Positions 37,860 through 49,461 of a stretch of DNA of 64,000 bases are shown here, one piece after another. The notes under the pieces were generated by a model. That model saw only the letters and a list, made by a program, of their open reading frames with translations, was not told the origin of the DNA and did no database searches. This DNA comes from Nicotiana tabacum (lineage: Eukaryota; Streptophyta; Magnoliopsida; Solanales; Solanaceae). Within the stretch, counting starts at the first letter, position 1; each line of letters begins with the position of its first letter. The stretch is from contig NC_134102.1 in assembly GCF_000715075.1 (NCBI RefSeq), positions 105,102,001 through 105,166,000 on the forward strand, given 5' to 3'. The position numbers and the translations under genes are program-made.

Positions 37860-39169
37860 TCCTCGAACAGAGTTAGAAAAAGTACCTGAGCTGGAGAAAA
37901 GGTGTGGATATTTACTCCGCATGTCCGACTCGGACTCCCAGGTAGATGTCTCTACCGTCTGACCTCTCCATTGCACCTGAACTGAAGGATAACTCTTAGA
38001 CCTCAACTATCGGACCTGCCGGGCTAGAATAGCCACAGGCTCCTCCTCGTAAGTCAAATCTTTGTCCAATTGGACTGAGCTGAAATCTAACACATGGGAC
38101 GGATCACCATGATATTTTTGGAGCATAGACACATGAAATACCGGATGAACCGCTGATAAACTAGGTGGTAATGCAAGCCTATAGGCTACTTCACCCACCC
38201 TTTCAAGAATTTCAAAGGGTCTGATATACCTAGGGCTCAACTTGCCCTTCTTTCCGAACCTCATTACACCTTTCATAGGTGAAATCCGGAGCAATATTCT
38301 TTATCCAACCATGAATGCAATATCATGAACTTTACGGTCGGCATAACTCTTCTGCCTAGACTGAGCTGTGCGAAGTCGATCATGAATAATCTTGACCTTA
38401 TCCAAGGTATCTTGTACCAAATCGGTACCCAACAATCGAGCCTCTCCCGGTTCAAACCAACCAACTAGCGATCGGCATCGACTTCCGTATAATGCCTTAT
38501 ATGGAGCCATCTGAATACTCTACTGGTAGATATTATTATAAGCAAACTCTGCAGGTGGCAAGAAATGATCCCAAGAACCTCTAAAGTTTATAACACAAGC
38601 GCAAAGCGTATCTTCCAATATATGAATAGTGCGCTCTGACTGTCCGTCTGTCTATGGATGAAATGTTGTACTCAACTCCACCCGCGTGCCTAAATCACGT
38701 TGTACAGCCCTCCAGAAATGTGAGGTAAATTGCGTACCTCAATTTGAAATAATAGACACGGGCACACCATGAAGGCAGACAAAATTTCAGCTAACCTCTT
38801 TGAAGAATAGGTAACTGCCAATGGAATGAAATGTGTTGACTTGGTCAACTTGTCCACAATGACCCAAACTGCATCAAATTTTTTCTGAGTCTGTGGGAGC
38901 CCAACAACAAAATCCATAGTGATACGCTCCCACTTCAACTCAGGAATTTCTAACTTCTGAAGCAAACCACCATGTCTCTGATGCTTGTACTTAACTTGCT
39001 GACAATTCAGACACCGAGCTACATATGCAACTATATCCTTTTTCATTCTCCTCCACCAATAATATTGCCACAAATTTTGATATATTTTGGCGGTACCTAG
39101 ATGAATAGAATACCTGGAACTGTGTGCTTCTTCAAGAATTAATTCACAAAGCCCATCCACATTAGGCAC
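37860..39169 (-). pseudogene. Family D integrase with chromodomain-like C-terminus, broken
   Basis: The zinc-binding domain is intact (EAHSSRYSIHLG with both His, CLNC), and the first catalytic Asp sits in MDFVVGLPQT. A frameshift follows near 38780. In the restored reading direction the second catalytic Asp codon is AAT (Asn) at 38744-38742, followed by TGA. The C-terminal part spans 38510-38301 and 38294-38007 ([22 protein letters not shown]) and, after a stop, a chromodomain-like segment (STWESESDMRSKYPHLF). It would have joined cDNA to chromatin targets; this copy is dead. Confidence 0.77.
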
Positions 39170-39296
39170 ACAAATATGATCCTGTATTCGCAGAACCCCA
39201 TATTCCCCTACAACAACCTGTTTGGCATCACCGTGTCACACCGTGTCCTTAAGGACAAGTAAATGAGGATCATCATACTGCCTCTCTCTGATGCGC

Positions 39297-39720
39297 TCAT
39301 ATAAAGAAGACCGAGCGACTGGGTTCTGAAACATCAAACATCACGAACTGATTAGCCAAAGTCTGAACATCTGCAGTTAATGGCCTCTCACCAACCGGAA
39401 TATAAGCAAGACTGCCCATACTCACAGCCTTTCTACTCAAAGCATCGGCCACCACATTGGCCTTTCCGGGGTGATACAAAATGGTGATATCATAGTCTTT
39501 CAACAACTCCAACCATCTTCTCTGCCTCAAATTAAGATCCTTTTGTTTGAACAGATACTGAAGGCTATGATGATCAGTAAATACCTCACACGAGACACCG
39601 TAAAGGTAATGCCTCCAAATCTTCAGCGCATGAACAATGACTGCCAATTATAAGTCATGAACATGATAATTCTTCTTGAGAACTTTCAACTGTCACGACG
39701 GATATGCAATTACCTTGCCA
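39297..39720 (-). pseudogene. Family D RNase H domain
   Basis: RNase H would remove the RNA strand during reverse transcription. The frame 39647-39297 contains [20 protein letters not shown] (catalytic Asp in TDHH), [37 protein letters not shown] and SRKA. A stop separates it from RT upstream (near 39650), and a frameshift follows DVSEPSR. Unlike element C, the catalytic stretch is still present. Confidence 0.75.
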
Positions 39721-39884
39721 TCTTGCATTAATACTGCATCAACCCCAATGTGAGATGCGTCATAATATACCGTATACGATCCTGAACCTGTGGGTAATAC
39801 CAACACTAGCGCCGTAGTCAAAGCGTTCTTGAGCTTCTGAAAGCTAAACTCACACTCATCTGACCATCTGAATGGGACACTTTT

Positions 39885-42000
39885 CTAGGTCAATCTGGTC
39901 AATGGACTTGCTATAGATAAAAACTCTTCCACGAACCGATGATAATAAACTGCTAAACCCAGGAAACTCCGGATCTCTGTAACTGAAGTAGGTCTAGGCC
40001 AATTCTGAACAGCCTCAATCTTCTTAGGATCCACCTTTATGCCTTCTACTGATACAACATGCCCCAAAAAGGCAACTGAGTCTAACCAAAACTCACATTT
40101 TGAAAACTTGACATATAACTGATTATTCTTCAAGGTGTGAAGCACACTTCGAAGATGCTGCTCATGATCCTCTCGACTGCTGGAATAAATCAAGATATCA
40201 TCAATGAATACAACCACAAAAGAATCCAAATAAGGCTTGAACACACGATTCATCAAATCCATAAATGTTACTGGGGCATTTGTCAACCCATATGACATCA
40301 CTAGGAATTCGTAATGCCCATACTGAGTTCGAAAAGCTATTTTAGGGATATTAGATGCCATAATCTTCAACTGATGGTAACCAGACCTTAAATCGATCTT
40401 CGAAAATACCTTGGCACCCTGAAGCTGATCAAATAAGTCATCAATTCTTGGCAGCGGATATTTGTTTTTGATAGTGGCCTTGTTCAACTGCCGATAATCT
40501 ATACACATCCGCATAGAGCCATATTTCTTCTTCACAAATAATACTGGTGCACCCCAGGGCGAGACACTAAGTCTAATAAATCCTTGATCAAGCAAGTCTT
40601 GTAACTGCTCTTTCAATTCTTTCAACTCCGGCGGGGCCATACGATATGGCGGAATAGAAATGGGCTGAGTGCCAGGAGCAAAATCAATACAGAAGTTAAT
40701 ATCTCTGTCGGGTGGCATCCCCGGCAAATCTGAAGGAAATACTTCTGGAAATTCATGAACAATTGGTACAGAGTCCATAGAAGGGACATCCGCACTGGGA
40801 TCGTGAATATGAGCCAAATAGGCTAGACACCCTTCCTCTACCATACAACGAGCTTTCATATAAGAAATAACCTTGCTGGCAGAATGACCAGGAGTTCCTT
40901 TCTACTCTAACCGAAGTAACCCCGGCATAGCTAGGGTCACTGTCTTGGCATGACAATCCAATATAGCATGATAAGGGGACAGCCAATCCATACCCAAGAT
41001 GACATCAAAATCTACCATATCAAGAAATAGAAGATCCACACTAGTCTCAAGATTACCAATAGTAACCACACACGAACGATAGACATGATCTATTACAACA
41101 GAGTCTCCCACCGGTGTAGATACACACACAGAAGCACTCAGAGAATCACAAGGCACAACCAAATATGAAGCAAAATAGGAAGACACATAGGAATAAATAG
41201 ATCCTAGATCAAATATAACTGAAGCATCTCTATGGCAAACTGGAATAATACATGTGATCACAGCATCAGATGACTCGGACTCAGGCCTAGCTGGAAAAGC
41301 ATAAAATCGAGGCTGGGTCCCACCACTCTGAACTGCATCCCTGGGACGGCCTCTGACTGGTTGGCCTCCACCTCTAACGGTCTGACCTCCACCTCTAATG
41401 GCCTGACCTCCACCTCTAATAGCCTGACCTCTACCTCTAGATGACTGACCCCTACCTCTAGCTGGCTGAGCAGGCGTTGACGTAACTGGTGCCAGTATGA
41501 TGGCACGAGAATCTTGCCGAGATATGTTACTCGCCAATCTAGGGCAATACCTCCTGATGTGACCAATGTTCCCACACTCATAGCACCCATCCTGATGTTG
41601 TGGATGCTGAAGATAAACCTGACCCAAATGGGTCGGATAACCACTGTAGTAACTTTGGAGTGGTGGTGCACTAATAGGAGCTGAATGTGCACTAAATGTT
41701 GGCTGACCAGAGTAAGGCATAATAGAACCGTGACTCCCTGAAGCACCGAGAGATGCATGAAGTGCTGAATAAAACGGTCTGGGAGGATGACCCCTACCAA
41801 AATTACCTCTGCCTCCAGACAAGGCACCACTGAAACCACCAAACTGACTAGGCCTCTTATTGGACCTCTGCCCTCTCTCATGTGCAAGAACCATCTTGAT
41901 CCTCCATGCGACATTAGCAGCCTCCTGAAAAGAAATCTCACTTCTGGTCTCCTTGGCCATCTGAAGTCTGATAGGGTGAGTGCTCAATAAACCTTCTCAC
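39885..42000 (-). pseudogene. Family D gag tail, protease and reverse transcriptase (one long frame, one stop)
   Basis: From 41987 to 39885 the frame is broken only by TAG at 40904-40902, where element C has Trp (RLEWKG). It contains a complete zinc knuckle (about 41590-41545, CYECGNIGHIRRYCP), an RGG-like repeat (about 41465-41345), the protease loop FDLGSIYSYVSS, and ILGMDWLSPYHAILDCHAKT. RT follows in 40859-39885: [32 protein letters not shown], the catalytic FIDDILIYS and the thumb ([12 protein letters not shown]). It is the best-preserved RT in the window. It ends in TAG where relatives continue into the RT connection and RNase H. Confidence 0.85.
41345..41465 (-). repeat. 21-bp coding minisatellite (RGG-type repeat) in family D gag
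   Basis: Five to six in-frame units coding for (S/A/T)(S/I/V)RG(R/G)GQ. The period is an exact multiple of three, so it keeps the frame. A similar Gly/Arg tract follows the zinc knuckle in related gags but is short there. Confidence 0.75.
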
Positions 42001-42876
42001 TCTCTCTCCCTCCGTAGGTAGTAAAAGGAGAGCATGACGGGCCAAATCCACAAAACGAGACTCAAACTGAGTAGCAGTCATACTGCCCTGCTGTAGACGT
42101 TCAAATTGCTTGCGAAATTCCTCTCTCAGTGTGATAAGGAGGAACTTTTCCAGAAATAGCTGAGAGAACTACTCCCATGTAAGTGCAGGCGATCCGACTG
42201 GTCGGGTCAATGTGTAATCTCTCCACTACCTCTTGGCGGAACTCGTCATCTGAAATATAGCAAAATCAACCCCATTGGTCTCAACTATACCCATGTTCTG
42301 CAGCACCTCATGGCAGCGTTCAAGATAATCTTGTGGGTCCTCAGAAGGTGTACCACTGAAGTGAATTGGAAAGAGCTTGGTAAACTTATACAATATCAAT
42401 AAGGCCTCAAAAGACATGGCGGGCCTATCACCGATCTGTGCCGCAACAACTGGCTGAACTACCCCAACTAGCGGGGCTGCTGGAGCCTGATTCTAGGGAG
42501 CCATCTACTCCGGAGCGGGAGTAGTGGGTGTTTGTGCTCCTCCCCCATCCTGTGAGATGGCTGGTGCCACTGGAAATGTATCATTCTGGGTCATGCCCTC
42601 CATAAGACTTACCAAAAGGACTAGAGCATCCTAAAGTACTGGAGTGGCTATGAATCCTTCCAGGACATGAACTGGTCCAACCGGTACATTCTGAACTGGA
42701 ACCTCCTCCTGAAGGTCCACCCGAGGTTCTTCAATAGGTGCAGCTGCTTGAGCTCTGGACTGAGCTCCACCTCGGCCTCGGCCTCTAGCACGACCTCGAC
42801 CTCTACCCTCGGCCATAGTTTCCACCGGGGGCTCTAGTCCCAGTCCATCGGTAGAGGTATTACGTATTCTCACCAT
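42000..42876 (-). pseudogene. Family D gag, N-terminal and central part, broken
   Basis: Start chosen at ATG 42876 (MVRIRNTSTDGLG), which follows CTCACAG, the same context as the element C gag start. The upstream ATG at 42906 in the same frame is less likely. An Arg/Gly-rich N-terminus (GRGRGRARGRGRGG) is followed after stops by the retrotrans-gag core: 42417-42226 (FSGTPSEDPQDYLERCHEVL) and about 42220-42000 (FERLQQGSMTATQFESRF). At least two in-frame TAGs are seen. Confidence 0.75.
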
Positions 42877-43061
42877 CTGTGAGAGAATAAGAGTAGAATG
42901 GTTCAATCATCGATGATAGAATAAAATCGCACGACAGAATAAGAAAGAAGTGATATTGTTCCTAAACTTCATAGCCTTTGAGAGATAAGTATATACGTCT
43001 CTGTACCGATCCTTCAGACTCTACTAAGCTTGCTCGTGACTCGTGAGACCTATGTAACCTA

Positions 43062-43075
43062 GGGCTCTGATACAA
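43062..43075 (-). other. Primer-binding site of family D
   Basis: Minus-strand TTTGTATCAGAGCC, close to the initiator tRNA-Met site, three bases inside the 5' LTR end. Confidence 0.7.
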
Positions 43076-43552
43076 ACTATCACAACCCGAAATTCCCACC
43101 TTCGGATCATGATGGCGCCTAACATTTCACTAGCTAGGCAAGCCAACGTTAGAATAATATTAACCAATTTTTAAACAATATTTAAATTACTAATAATCAA
43201 ATAAACAAATGCGGAAGCAAAGTTTGAAATATAGTGAAATAATCCATAAAAATGACGGTGTCTAAATACCATCCCAGAATTGGTGTCACAAGTGCATTCT
43301 AGAATAAATACAAATAAAGGTCTAAATAAAAAAAGTTGTCTAGAAATAAACACACAGATAAAGTAAAATAGACAGGGACTTCAGAACTGCGGACGCCATG
43401 CAGTTATACCTCAAGTCTCCTCTGATAGCTGAAATCCGAGCAAGTCTATAGAGCGTTGCTGGGACCAACTCCGAAATCTGCACAAGAAGTGCAGAGTATA
43501 GTGTCAGTACAACCGACCCCATGTACTGGTAAGTGCTGAGCCTAATATATTC

Positions 43553-43975
43553 ACATTCAATTCTGTTGCAGCGTGCAACCCGCTCTCACAATATATTCAC
43601 ATTCAATTCTGTTGCAGCGTGCAACCCGCTCTCACAATATATTCATTTTAATCAAGTTTGTTGCGGCGTGCAACCCGATCCCCCAATATGGACTTTTAAT
43701 AAGTCTGTTGCGGCGTGCAGCCCGATCCTCCAATATAGACTTTTTAATAAGTCTGTTGTGGCGTGTAACCCGATCCTCCAATATGGACTTTTAATAAGTG
43801 TGTTGCGACGTGCAACCCGATTCTCTAATATAGACTTTTTATAAGTCTGTTGTGGCGTGCAACCCGATCCTCCAATATGGACTTTTAATAAGTCTGTTGC
43901 GGCGTGCAACTCGATCCTCCAATATAGACTTTATAATCAATCTTGTTGAGGCGTGCAACTTGCTCCTCCAACATA
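43553..43975 (-). repeat. About 47-bp minisatellite (family D 5' LTR)
   Basis: About nine units as at 35260-35800 but without the microsatellite. It is the reference state for the expansion seen in the other LTR. Confidence 0.83.
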
Positions 43976-44964
43976 ATCATTTACCAATTCTTATAGAAGA
44001 ATTTTCCCAATAAATGCAACAGTTAATATAAAATTATAAGACAACAAGCATACAATAATTATGATTTAATTACGAAACAAACAAAGGCAACTAGCAAATT
44101 ATTATAGAAATCATAGAGCAAATATGCAGTTTAATATTTAATATGCTAAATATCAAATAACAATTAAGGCACATAATCCAAATAGCATGTAATAATTAAT
44201 GCAGGAATTCAAGAATTAATATTTGACAAAGAATAAGAGAGAAACAATTATTATGACAATTAATTCATAATTTAAAATAATTTATGATTTTTCAAGTATA
44301 TACACAAACAATTAATTTGACGACGTATAGACACTCGTCACCTCGCCTATACGTCGTTCACATGTATTTCACATAACAAATAATTTAAGGGTTCTATTTC
44401 CTCAAGTCAAGGTTAACCACGACACTTACCTCGCTTTGCAATTTCCAATCAATTATTCAACCACAACTTTTCCTTTTAAATTTGTCTCTAAAAGCTTCAA
44501 ATCTATTCATAAACAATTCAATATACTCAATACGAATCATAGGAATTAATTCCATGTGAATTTATAAATTATCCGGATAAAAATCCGAAATTCATTAAAA
44601 TATTCGGCAGTGGGACCCACATCTCAAATCTCGAAAAAACTTATGAAATCCGAACACTCATTCCGAGACGAGTCCAACCATATAGAAATTATCCAATTCC
44701 GATGTCAAATGGACCTTCAAATCTAAATTTTTCGTTTTTGGAAAGTTTTATAAAAATTACAATTTCTTCCATCTAAATCCGAAAAAAATATTGAATATAG
44801 GCTTAGATTTATAAAATACAATCACTATATGATTAAGAACACTTACCCAGTTCGAAATCGTGAAAAACTCCTTTGAAATCGCCCCTAAGCCGAGTTATAA
44901 TTGAGGGTTTGTGAAAAATGGGAAAAATCCCATTTTGGTTCTGTTTTAAGTCACACGGGTCAGG

Positions 44965-45170
44965 CCTTCTTCGCGTTCGCGAAGGGTCTGTCGCGTTCGC
45001 GATGAGTAGCAGCCCGTGGCTTTCGCGTTTGCGAGTCCTCCTTCGCGTTCGCGAAGTCTTTTCCCCCCTGGCCTTCACGTTCGCGGTCCAATCTTCGCGT
45101 TCGCGAAGAAGGAAAATTCGGCCAGCTCAGTTTGCTCTTCGCGTTTGCGAGAGTACATTCGCGAACGCGA
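44965..45170 (-). repeat. TTCGCG palindromic array in family D 5' LTR
   Basis: Same motif type as 36780-37115 but about 130 bp shorter, so units have been lost or gained since insertion. Confidence 0.78.
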
Positions 45171-45905
45171 TGAAGGAAATACCAGAAGCCCAAAGTCTAC
45201 AGAAAACCAAATTTCCTAAGTCCGAAATCATCCCGTAGCCTATCCGAAACTCACCCGAGCCCTCGGGGATCCAAACCAATCATGCACACTAGTTCTAAAA
45301 CATCATACGAACTTGCTCACACGATCAAATCGCCAAAATAACACCTACAATTACGAATCGGCCACCAAATCAAAGGACGTTTTCAAAAAAACTTTAAAAC
45401 TTATATTTTTACAACCGGACGTCCAAATCACGTCAAATCAACTTCGATTCTCACCAAATTCGGCATACAAGTCATAAATATTATAGTGGACCTATACCAA
45501 GCACCGGAACCAAAATACGGACCCGCTGTCAATAAATCTAACATCAGTAAATTCTTAAAAATCATTAAGCTTTCAAGCTTTTAATTTTTTATCAAAATTC
45601 CATATCTCGAGCTAGGGACCTCGGAATTCGATTCCGGGCATATGACCAAGTCACAAATCATGATGCGGACCTACCGGAATTGTCAAAATACTGATTCGGG
45701 TCCGTTTGCTAAAAATGTTGACTAAAGTCAACTCGGTTGAGTTTTAAAGCTCTATTTCACATTTTAATCCATTTTTCACATGAAAAATTTCCGAAAATTT
45801 TTTCAGACTGTGCACGCAAGTCGAAGAATGAAAAATGGTGCTTTTCGAGGTCTTAGAACACATAATTACTTATTAAATTTAAAGATGATATTTTATGTCA
45901 TCACA

Positions 45906-46810
45906 CCCGCTCATATGAGAGTGAAGGAATTTACCTCGCTCGCGGAAATACTTGCGATGCGAATGAACATGGATTTATCAGAGTTATTATAAAATTCTTC
46001 AATTTTTCCTAAACATAAGAAATCCAAACTGGAGACTTTAAATCTAAAAATCCTTAATATAAGCTCTATTTATGATAATTAATATGCATAATCAACATAA
46101 CAGTGTAAACAAAGTATGATGTAAATCTAAGACTACCCGAACATCACATGGAATTTATCTACGTACGGACTCTCGTCACCTAGTGCATATGTAGCTCCCC
46201 ACACAAGTAATTCATAACAAATACAACTAAGGGATGAGTTCCCTCTTACAAGGTTAGGCAAGACACTAATCTCGTTCTCAAGCTCACTCACGATCCTCAA
46301 ATATGCTTTAAATCCTCAACACTTGTTCTCAAGTTGATCGATATGTGTTCAAAAGTTCATAATTTAACTATTAGAGTAATTACCCAACCAAAATTGAAAG
46401 ATTCCAAAAATTCACCCTTGGACCCACGTGCCTGGATTCCAAAATTTTTTTAAGATAAATGTTACCCATAACCTCACGAATTCAAATATATAATTTTTAC
46501 CCAATTCTATAATCATTTTCGTGGTTAAATCTCATTTTTATCAAAACCTAGGTTTTTCATCTAAATTCAACATTTTCATAATTTTTCATGTTAAAATCTA
46601 CCCATAATGTATGTATTTAACTTACATTGGATAGAAATTACTTATCTCAAATAGCTAGGTGAAAACCCTCTCTCTAAGAGCTCCAAAATCGCCCGAGGAA
46701 TTCAATAAATGAACCCAAAATGGTCTAAGCCCCGACTTAAATGAAGCTTCTGCCTCCAGTGATTTTCGCTTCTGCGGTCCTGGGGCGCATCTGCGGCGCC
46801 ACACCTGCGG
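45906..46810 (-). mobile_element. 5' LTR of family C, outer portion (truncated)
   Basis: Continues the LTR interrupted at 34640 (CATGAGAGT/CATATGAGAGT, ACCTCGCTCGCG, and so on), matching 26960 to about 27880. It ends abruptly within the GC motif array at about 46810, where Copia sequence begins. The outermost part of this LTR is therefore missing, and no target duplication can be read for C. Confidence 0.8.
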
Positions 46811-47523
46811 ATGCCATCCGACTCCATATCCAGATACAATAATTTAAAGTGTCGTTATTGTCATAAAAAAGTCACATTATCTCTGAATGTTATAAACTGA
46901 AAAATAAAGAAAAGCATAAAGAAAGAAAAAATGAGCACAAAAATACTGACACCACTGAAGCTAGTGTAGCAACTGATGAGATTGAGGAAACTATATTTTT
47001 AGCAACTGAAACTAGTTTCAGATTAGACAATGAGTGAATTTTAGATTCCGGTTGTTCATATCATATGTGTCCTAGCAGGGACTTGTTTTCTACATATGAT
47101 TCACTTGGAGGTGAAATTGTCTAACTGGGTAACAATGTTACTTGTAACGTTATTGGCAAAGGTACAATTCGGGTCAGAATGCACGATGATGTGGTGAGAA
47201 CTCTCACCGATGTTAGATATGTTCCTGAGTTGAAGAAAAATCTCATATCTTTAGGCACTTTAGAATCCCTTGGGTGCAAATTCACTAGTGAATATGGAGT
47301 TTTAAAAGTTTTTCAAGATGCTCTAGTAATCATGAAAGCACACAGATCTGGTTCGTTGCATACTTTATTGGGCTCCACTGTTATAGGCCCTACTACAGTT
47401 TCGGTATCAGACAACTTGTCTGATTTTGATGGCATTAAATTTTGACATATGCCCATTGGGGCTTTTGCGGAGAAGGTAGAGAAAATTTACTATATCATCC
47501 AAAATTAGGCCAAGGTGGAGATT
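46811..47523 (+). pseudogene. Copia gag/protease remnant, deletion derivative
   Basis: Plus strand. A zinc knuckle (CRYCHKKSHYLSEC, reached with one frameshift) is followed by a Lys-rich linker. Next is the Copia aspartic protease, ILDSGCSYHMCPSRDLFSTY, with its upstream Trp codon now TGA. After a second stop, frame 47179-47445 carries [21 protein letters not shown] and the start of the gag-pre-integrase region. Integrase, RT and RNase H are absent: coding sequence passes within 80 bp to the polypurine tract CCAAGGTGGAGA and the LTR. An internal deletion of about 3 kb is implied. Confidence 0.8.
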
Positions 47524-48109
47524 TGTAATATGGCCATTATTTTGGTTAATGGAGTCCATATCACATAAGCATAAGTATTTTTGCAAAGTGTAGATTTTGT
47601 TGGCAATATTCTTTGGGACCTAAAAATATTGCATTGTGTGTTGGACATCATTTGCACAAGTTGTATCTCTTCTTTTACACCTAAGAGGCCAAGACTTTTT
47701 TGCCTATAAAAGGGAAGGTCATTAGTTCATTTTATACACATCAACAAGACTTGTCTTCAATTCTTGTTTCTTCCTTTCTTCATTTATTAAGAGTGTTTTG
47801 TATGAGAGTTAGTGTTGGGAAGTACTTGTGTGAACCCTTTTTTTGGAGTGACCTTGTGAGGTTATTCTCTTAGGGTATTTGGGATTAATTAGAGTGTTTA
47901 CTCTAATTTTGTACTCTCTTTTGCACTCTTATTGTTATAGTAAATTGTTCCTCTCCGCTTGTGGACGTAGGTCACTTTGACCGAACCACGTTAAATTTGT
48001 GTCTTCTTTATCTACTTTAATTATCGTTGTTATCAACTTTCATTGTCTTTGTTATTGTCATTATATTGTTTGGCAAAATTTCACACTACCCGAATTCCCG
48101 ATTCTAACA
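47524..48109 (+). mobile_element. 3' LTR of the Copia derivative
   Basis: TGTAATATGGCC..GATTCTAACA, 586 bp, directly after the polypurine tract (47511-47523). The internal TGGACGTAGGTC and GAACCACGTTAAATTTGTGTC segments are typical near the end of plant Copia LTRs. No 5' LTR was seen in the window. Confidence 0.78.
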
Positions 48110-48282
48110 ACATATATTCTCCTATATAAGAAGCATGGTAGGAGCAGGTGAATCAGGGAGGTCTTCGTTGACATCCCTGCTTGCACAAGGGACATTTTGG
48201 TCATTTCAATTGTTGGATGAAGGATTACTTGGTAATTTCGTGGCTATTCTCCTGGGCGGTCGCCGCTTTTACTTTTGCTTTA

Positions 48283-48291
48283 TCCGTTAGC
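48283..48291. repeat. 9-bp target-site duplication of Mutator-like element, left
   Basis: TCCGTTAGC, identical to 49453-49461. Confidence 0.88.
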
Positions 48292-48819
48292 GAGATTTTG
48301 ACCAATATTGTCCATTATCTTTGAGGGTAGATCTATTTTGGTCCCTTAAATATAACCTTGAGCATATTTAGTCCCTTAAGTATGCTAAAGTGGAGCATCT
48401 TTAGTCTCACTGACAGAGGTTTTGACCAATATTGTCCATTATCTTTGAGGGTAGGTCTATTTTGGTCCCTCAAATATAGCCCTGAACATATTTAGTCCCT
48501 TAAGTATGCTAAAGTGGAACACCTTTAGTCTCACTCACACAATGTGTTCAAAAACTAACGGTGTTACCCAACTCTGATTCATGAAACAAATCTTCTGCTC
48601 TGAAGCAAAAGTTGCCTCTTTTTTTATTGGATAACGCAAATTATCACTTTAATTTCTCATTTTTAGATAATGTCTTCTAAAATTTCGACCTTGAAAATAT
48701 CTCCTTTTGTGCCAGTTTTCAATGAGAAAATGACATTGTATAGCCGCTGTAAAAATAATAGTCGAAAAAATGTATAAAATTTGTATATATTTTGTATATA
48801 TATATACAAAAATTATATA

Positions 48820-48855
<36 letters not shown>

Positions 48856-49452
48856 TTTTTAATTTTTTTTTGTATGTTAATATACAAAAAAATACCAACT
48901 TTATATACTTATTCCGCTATCATATGTAAATAGTTTTTGGCACGAGCTAAAAATAATAATACAACCTGGTTATTCGTTTGCTTCAATAATATGCCTAGAA
49001 GTGATCCTGGCAGCTCTATTTTTTTCAAATTTTAACTTTTTTTTTTTGGAAAAATCAACCGAAATTTTTAAATGTATATATATACACAAAATAATTTATA
49101 AATTTTATATATTTTTTTGGCTATTATTTTAACAGCAGTTATACAGTGTCATTTTCTCATTGAAAACTAGTACATAATGGGATATTTTCAAGAGAAATTA
49201 TCTAAAAATGAGGAATTAAAGTGATAATTTGCGTTATCCAATAAAATAAGAGGGAATATTTTGCTTTAGAGCAGAAGATTTGCTTTATGAATCAGAGTTG
49301 GGTAATACCGTTAGTTTTTGAATATATTGTATCGGTAAAATTAAAGGTGCTCCACTTTAGCATAATTAAGAGACTAAATATGCTCAGCGTTATATTTGAG
49401 GGACCAAAATAGACCTACACTCGCTCGAAGCAACAATATTGGTCAAAACCTC
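48292..49452. mobile_element. Mutator-like foldback element with long inverted repeats
   Basis: 1161 bp with ends GAGATTTTGACCAATATTG and CAATATTGGTCAAAACCTC and a perfect 9-bp duplication TCCGTTAGC, the size typical of Mutator-like elements. The inverted arms extend several hundred bp inward (for example ATAACGCAAATTATCACTTT versus AAAGTGATAATTTGCGTTAT) around an AT-rich centre with (TA)n at 48823-48854. The left terminus is tandemly doubled: 48292-48415 and 48416 onward. There is no transposase frame, so it is non-autonomous. Confidence 0.85.
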
Positions 49453-49461
49453 TCCGTTAGC
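49453..49461. repeat. 9-bp target-site duplication of Mutator-like element, right
   Basis: TCCGTTAGC, exact partner of 48283-48291. Confidence 0.88.

Larger units (their letters stand above)
37834..43077 (-). mobile_element. Family D chromovirus internal region
   Basis: About 5.2 kb on the minus strand with full Ty3/Gypsy order: primer-binding site, gag, protease, RT, RNase H, integrase, chromodomain-like end. It is better preserved than element C. One long frame from 41987 to 39885 covers zinc knuckle, protease and RT with a single TAG. The element lies inside the C 5' LTR and is therefore the younger insertion. Confidence 0.88.
43078..45905 (-). mobile_element. 5' LTR of family D chromovirus
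   Basis: 2828 bp, same order as 34641-37833. The inner terminus is degraded (plus TATCACAACCC instead of TGTCACGACCC, G-to-A changes). The outer end GTCATCACA is followed by CCCGC, partner of CACGC at 34636-34640. Minisatellite 43553-43975, motif array 44965-45170, donor-like sites 44845 and 44428, acceptor-like motif ending at 43478. Confidence 0.86.

Noticed and set aside
47179..47445. A free-standing host gene of 88 codons
   Set aside because: The residues match the Copia protease-to-pre-integrase region, followed at once by a polypurine tract and LTR.
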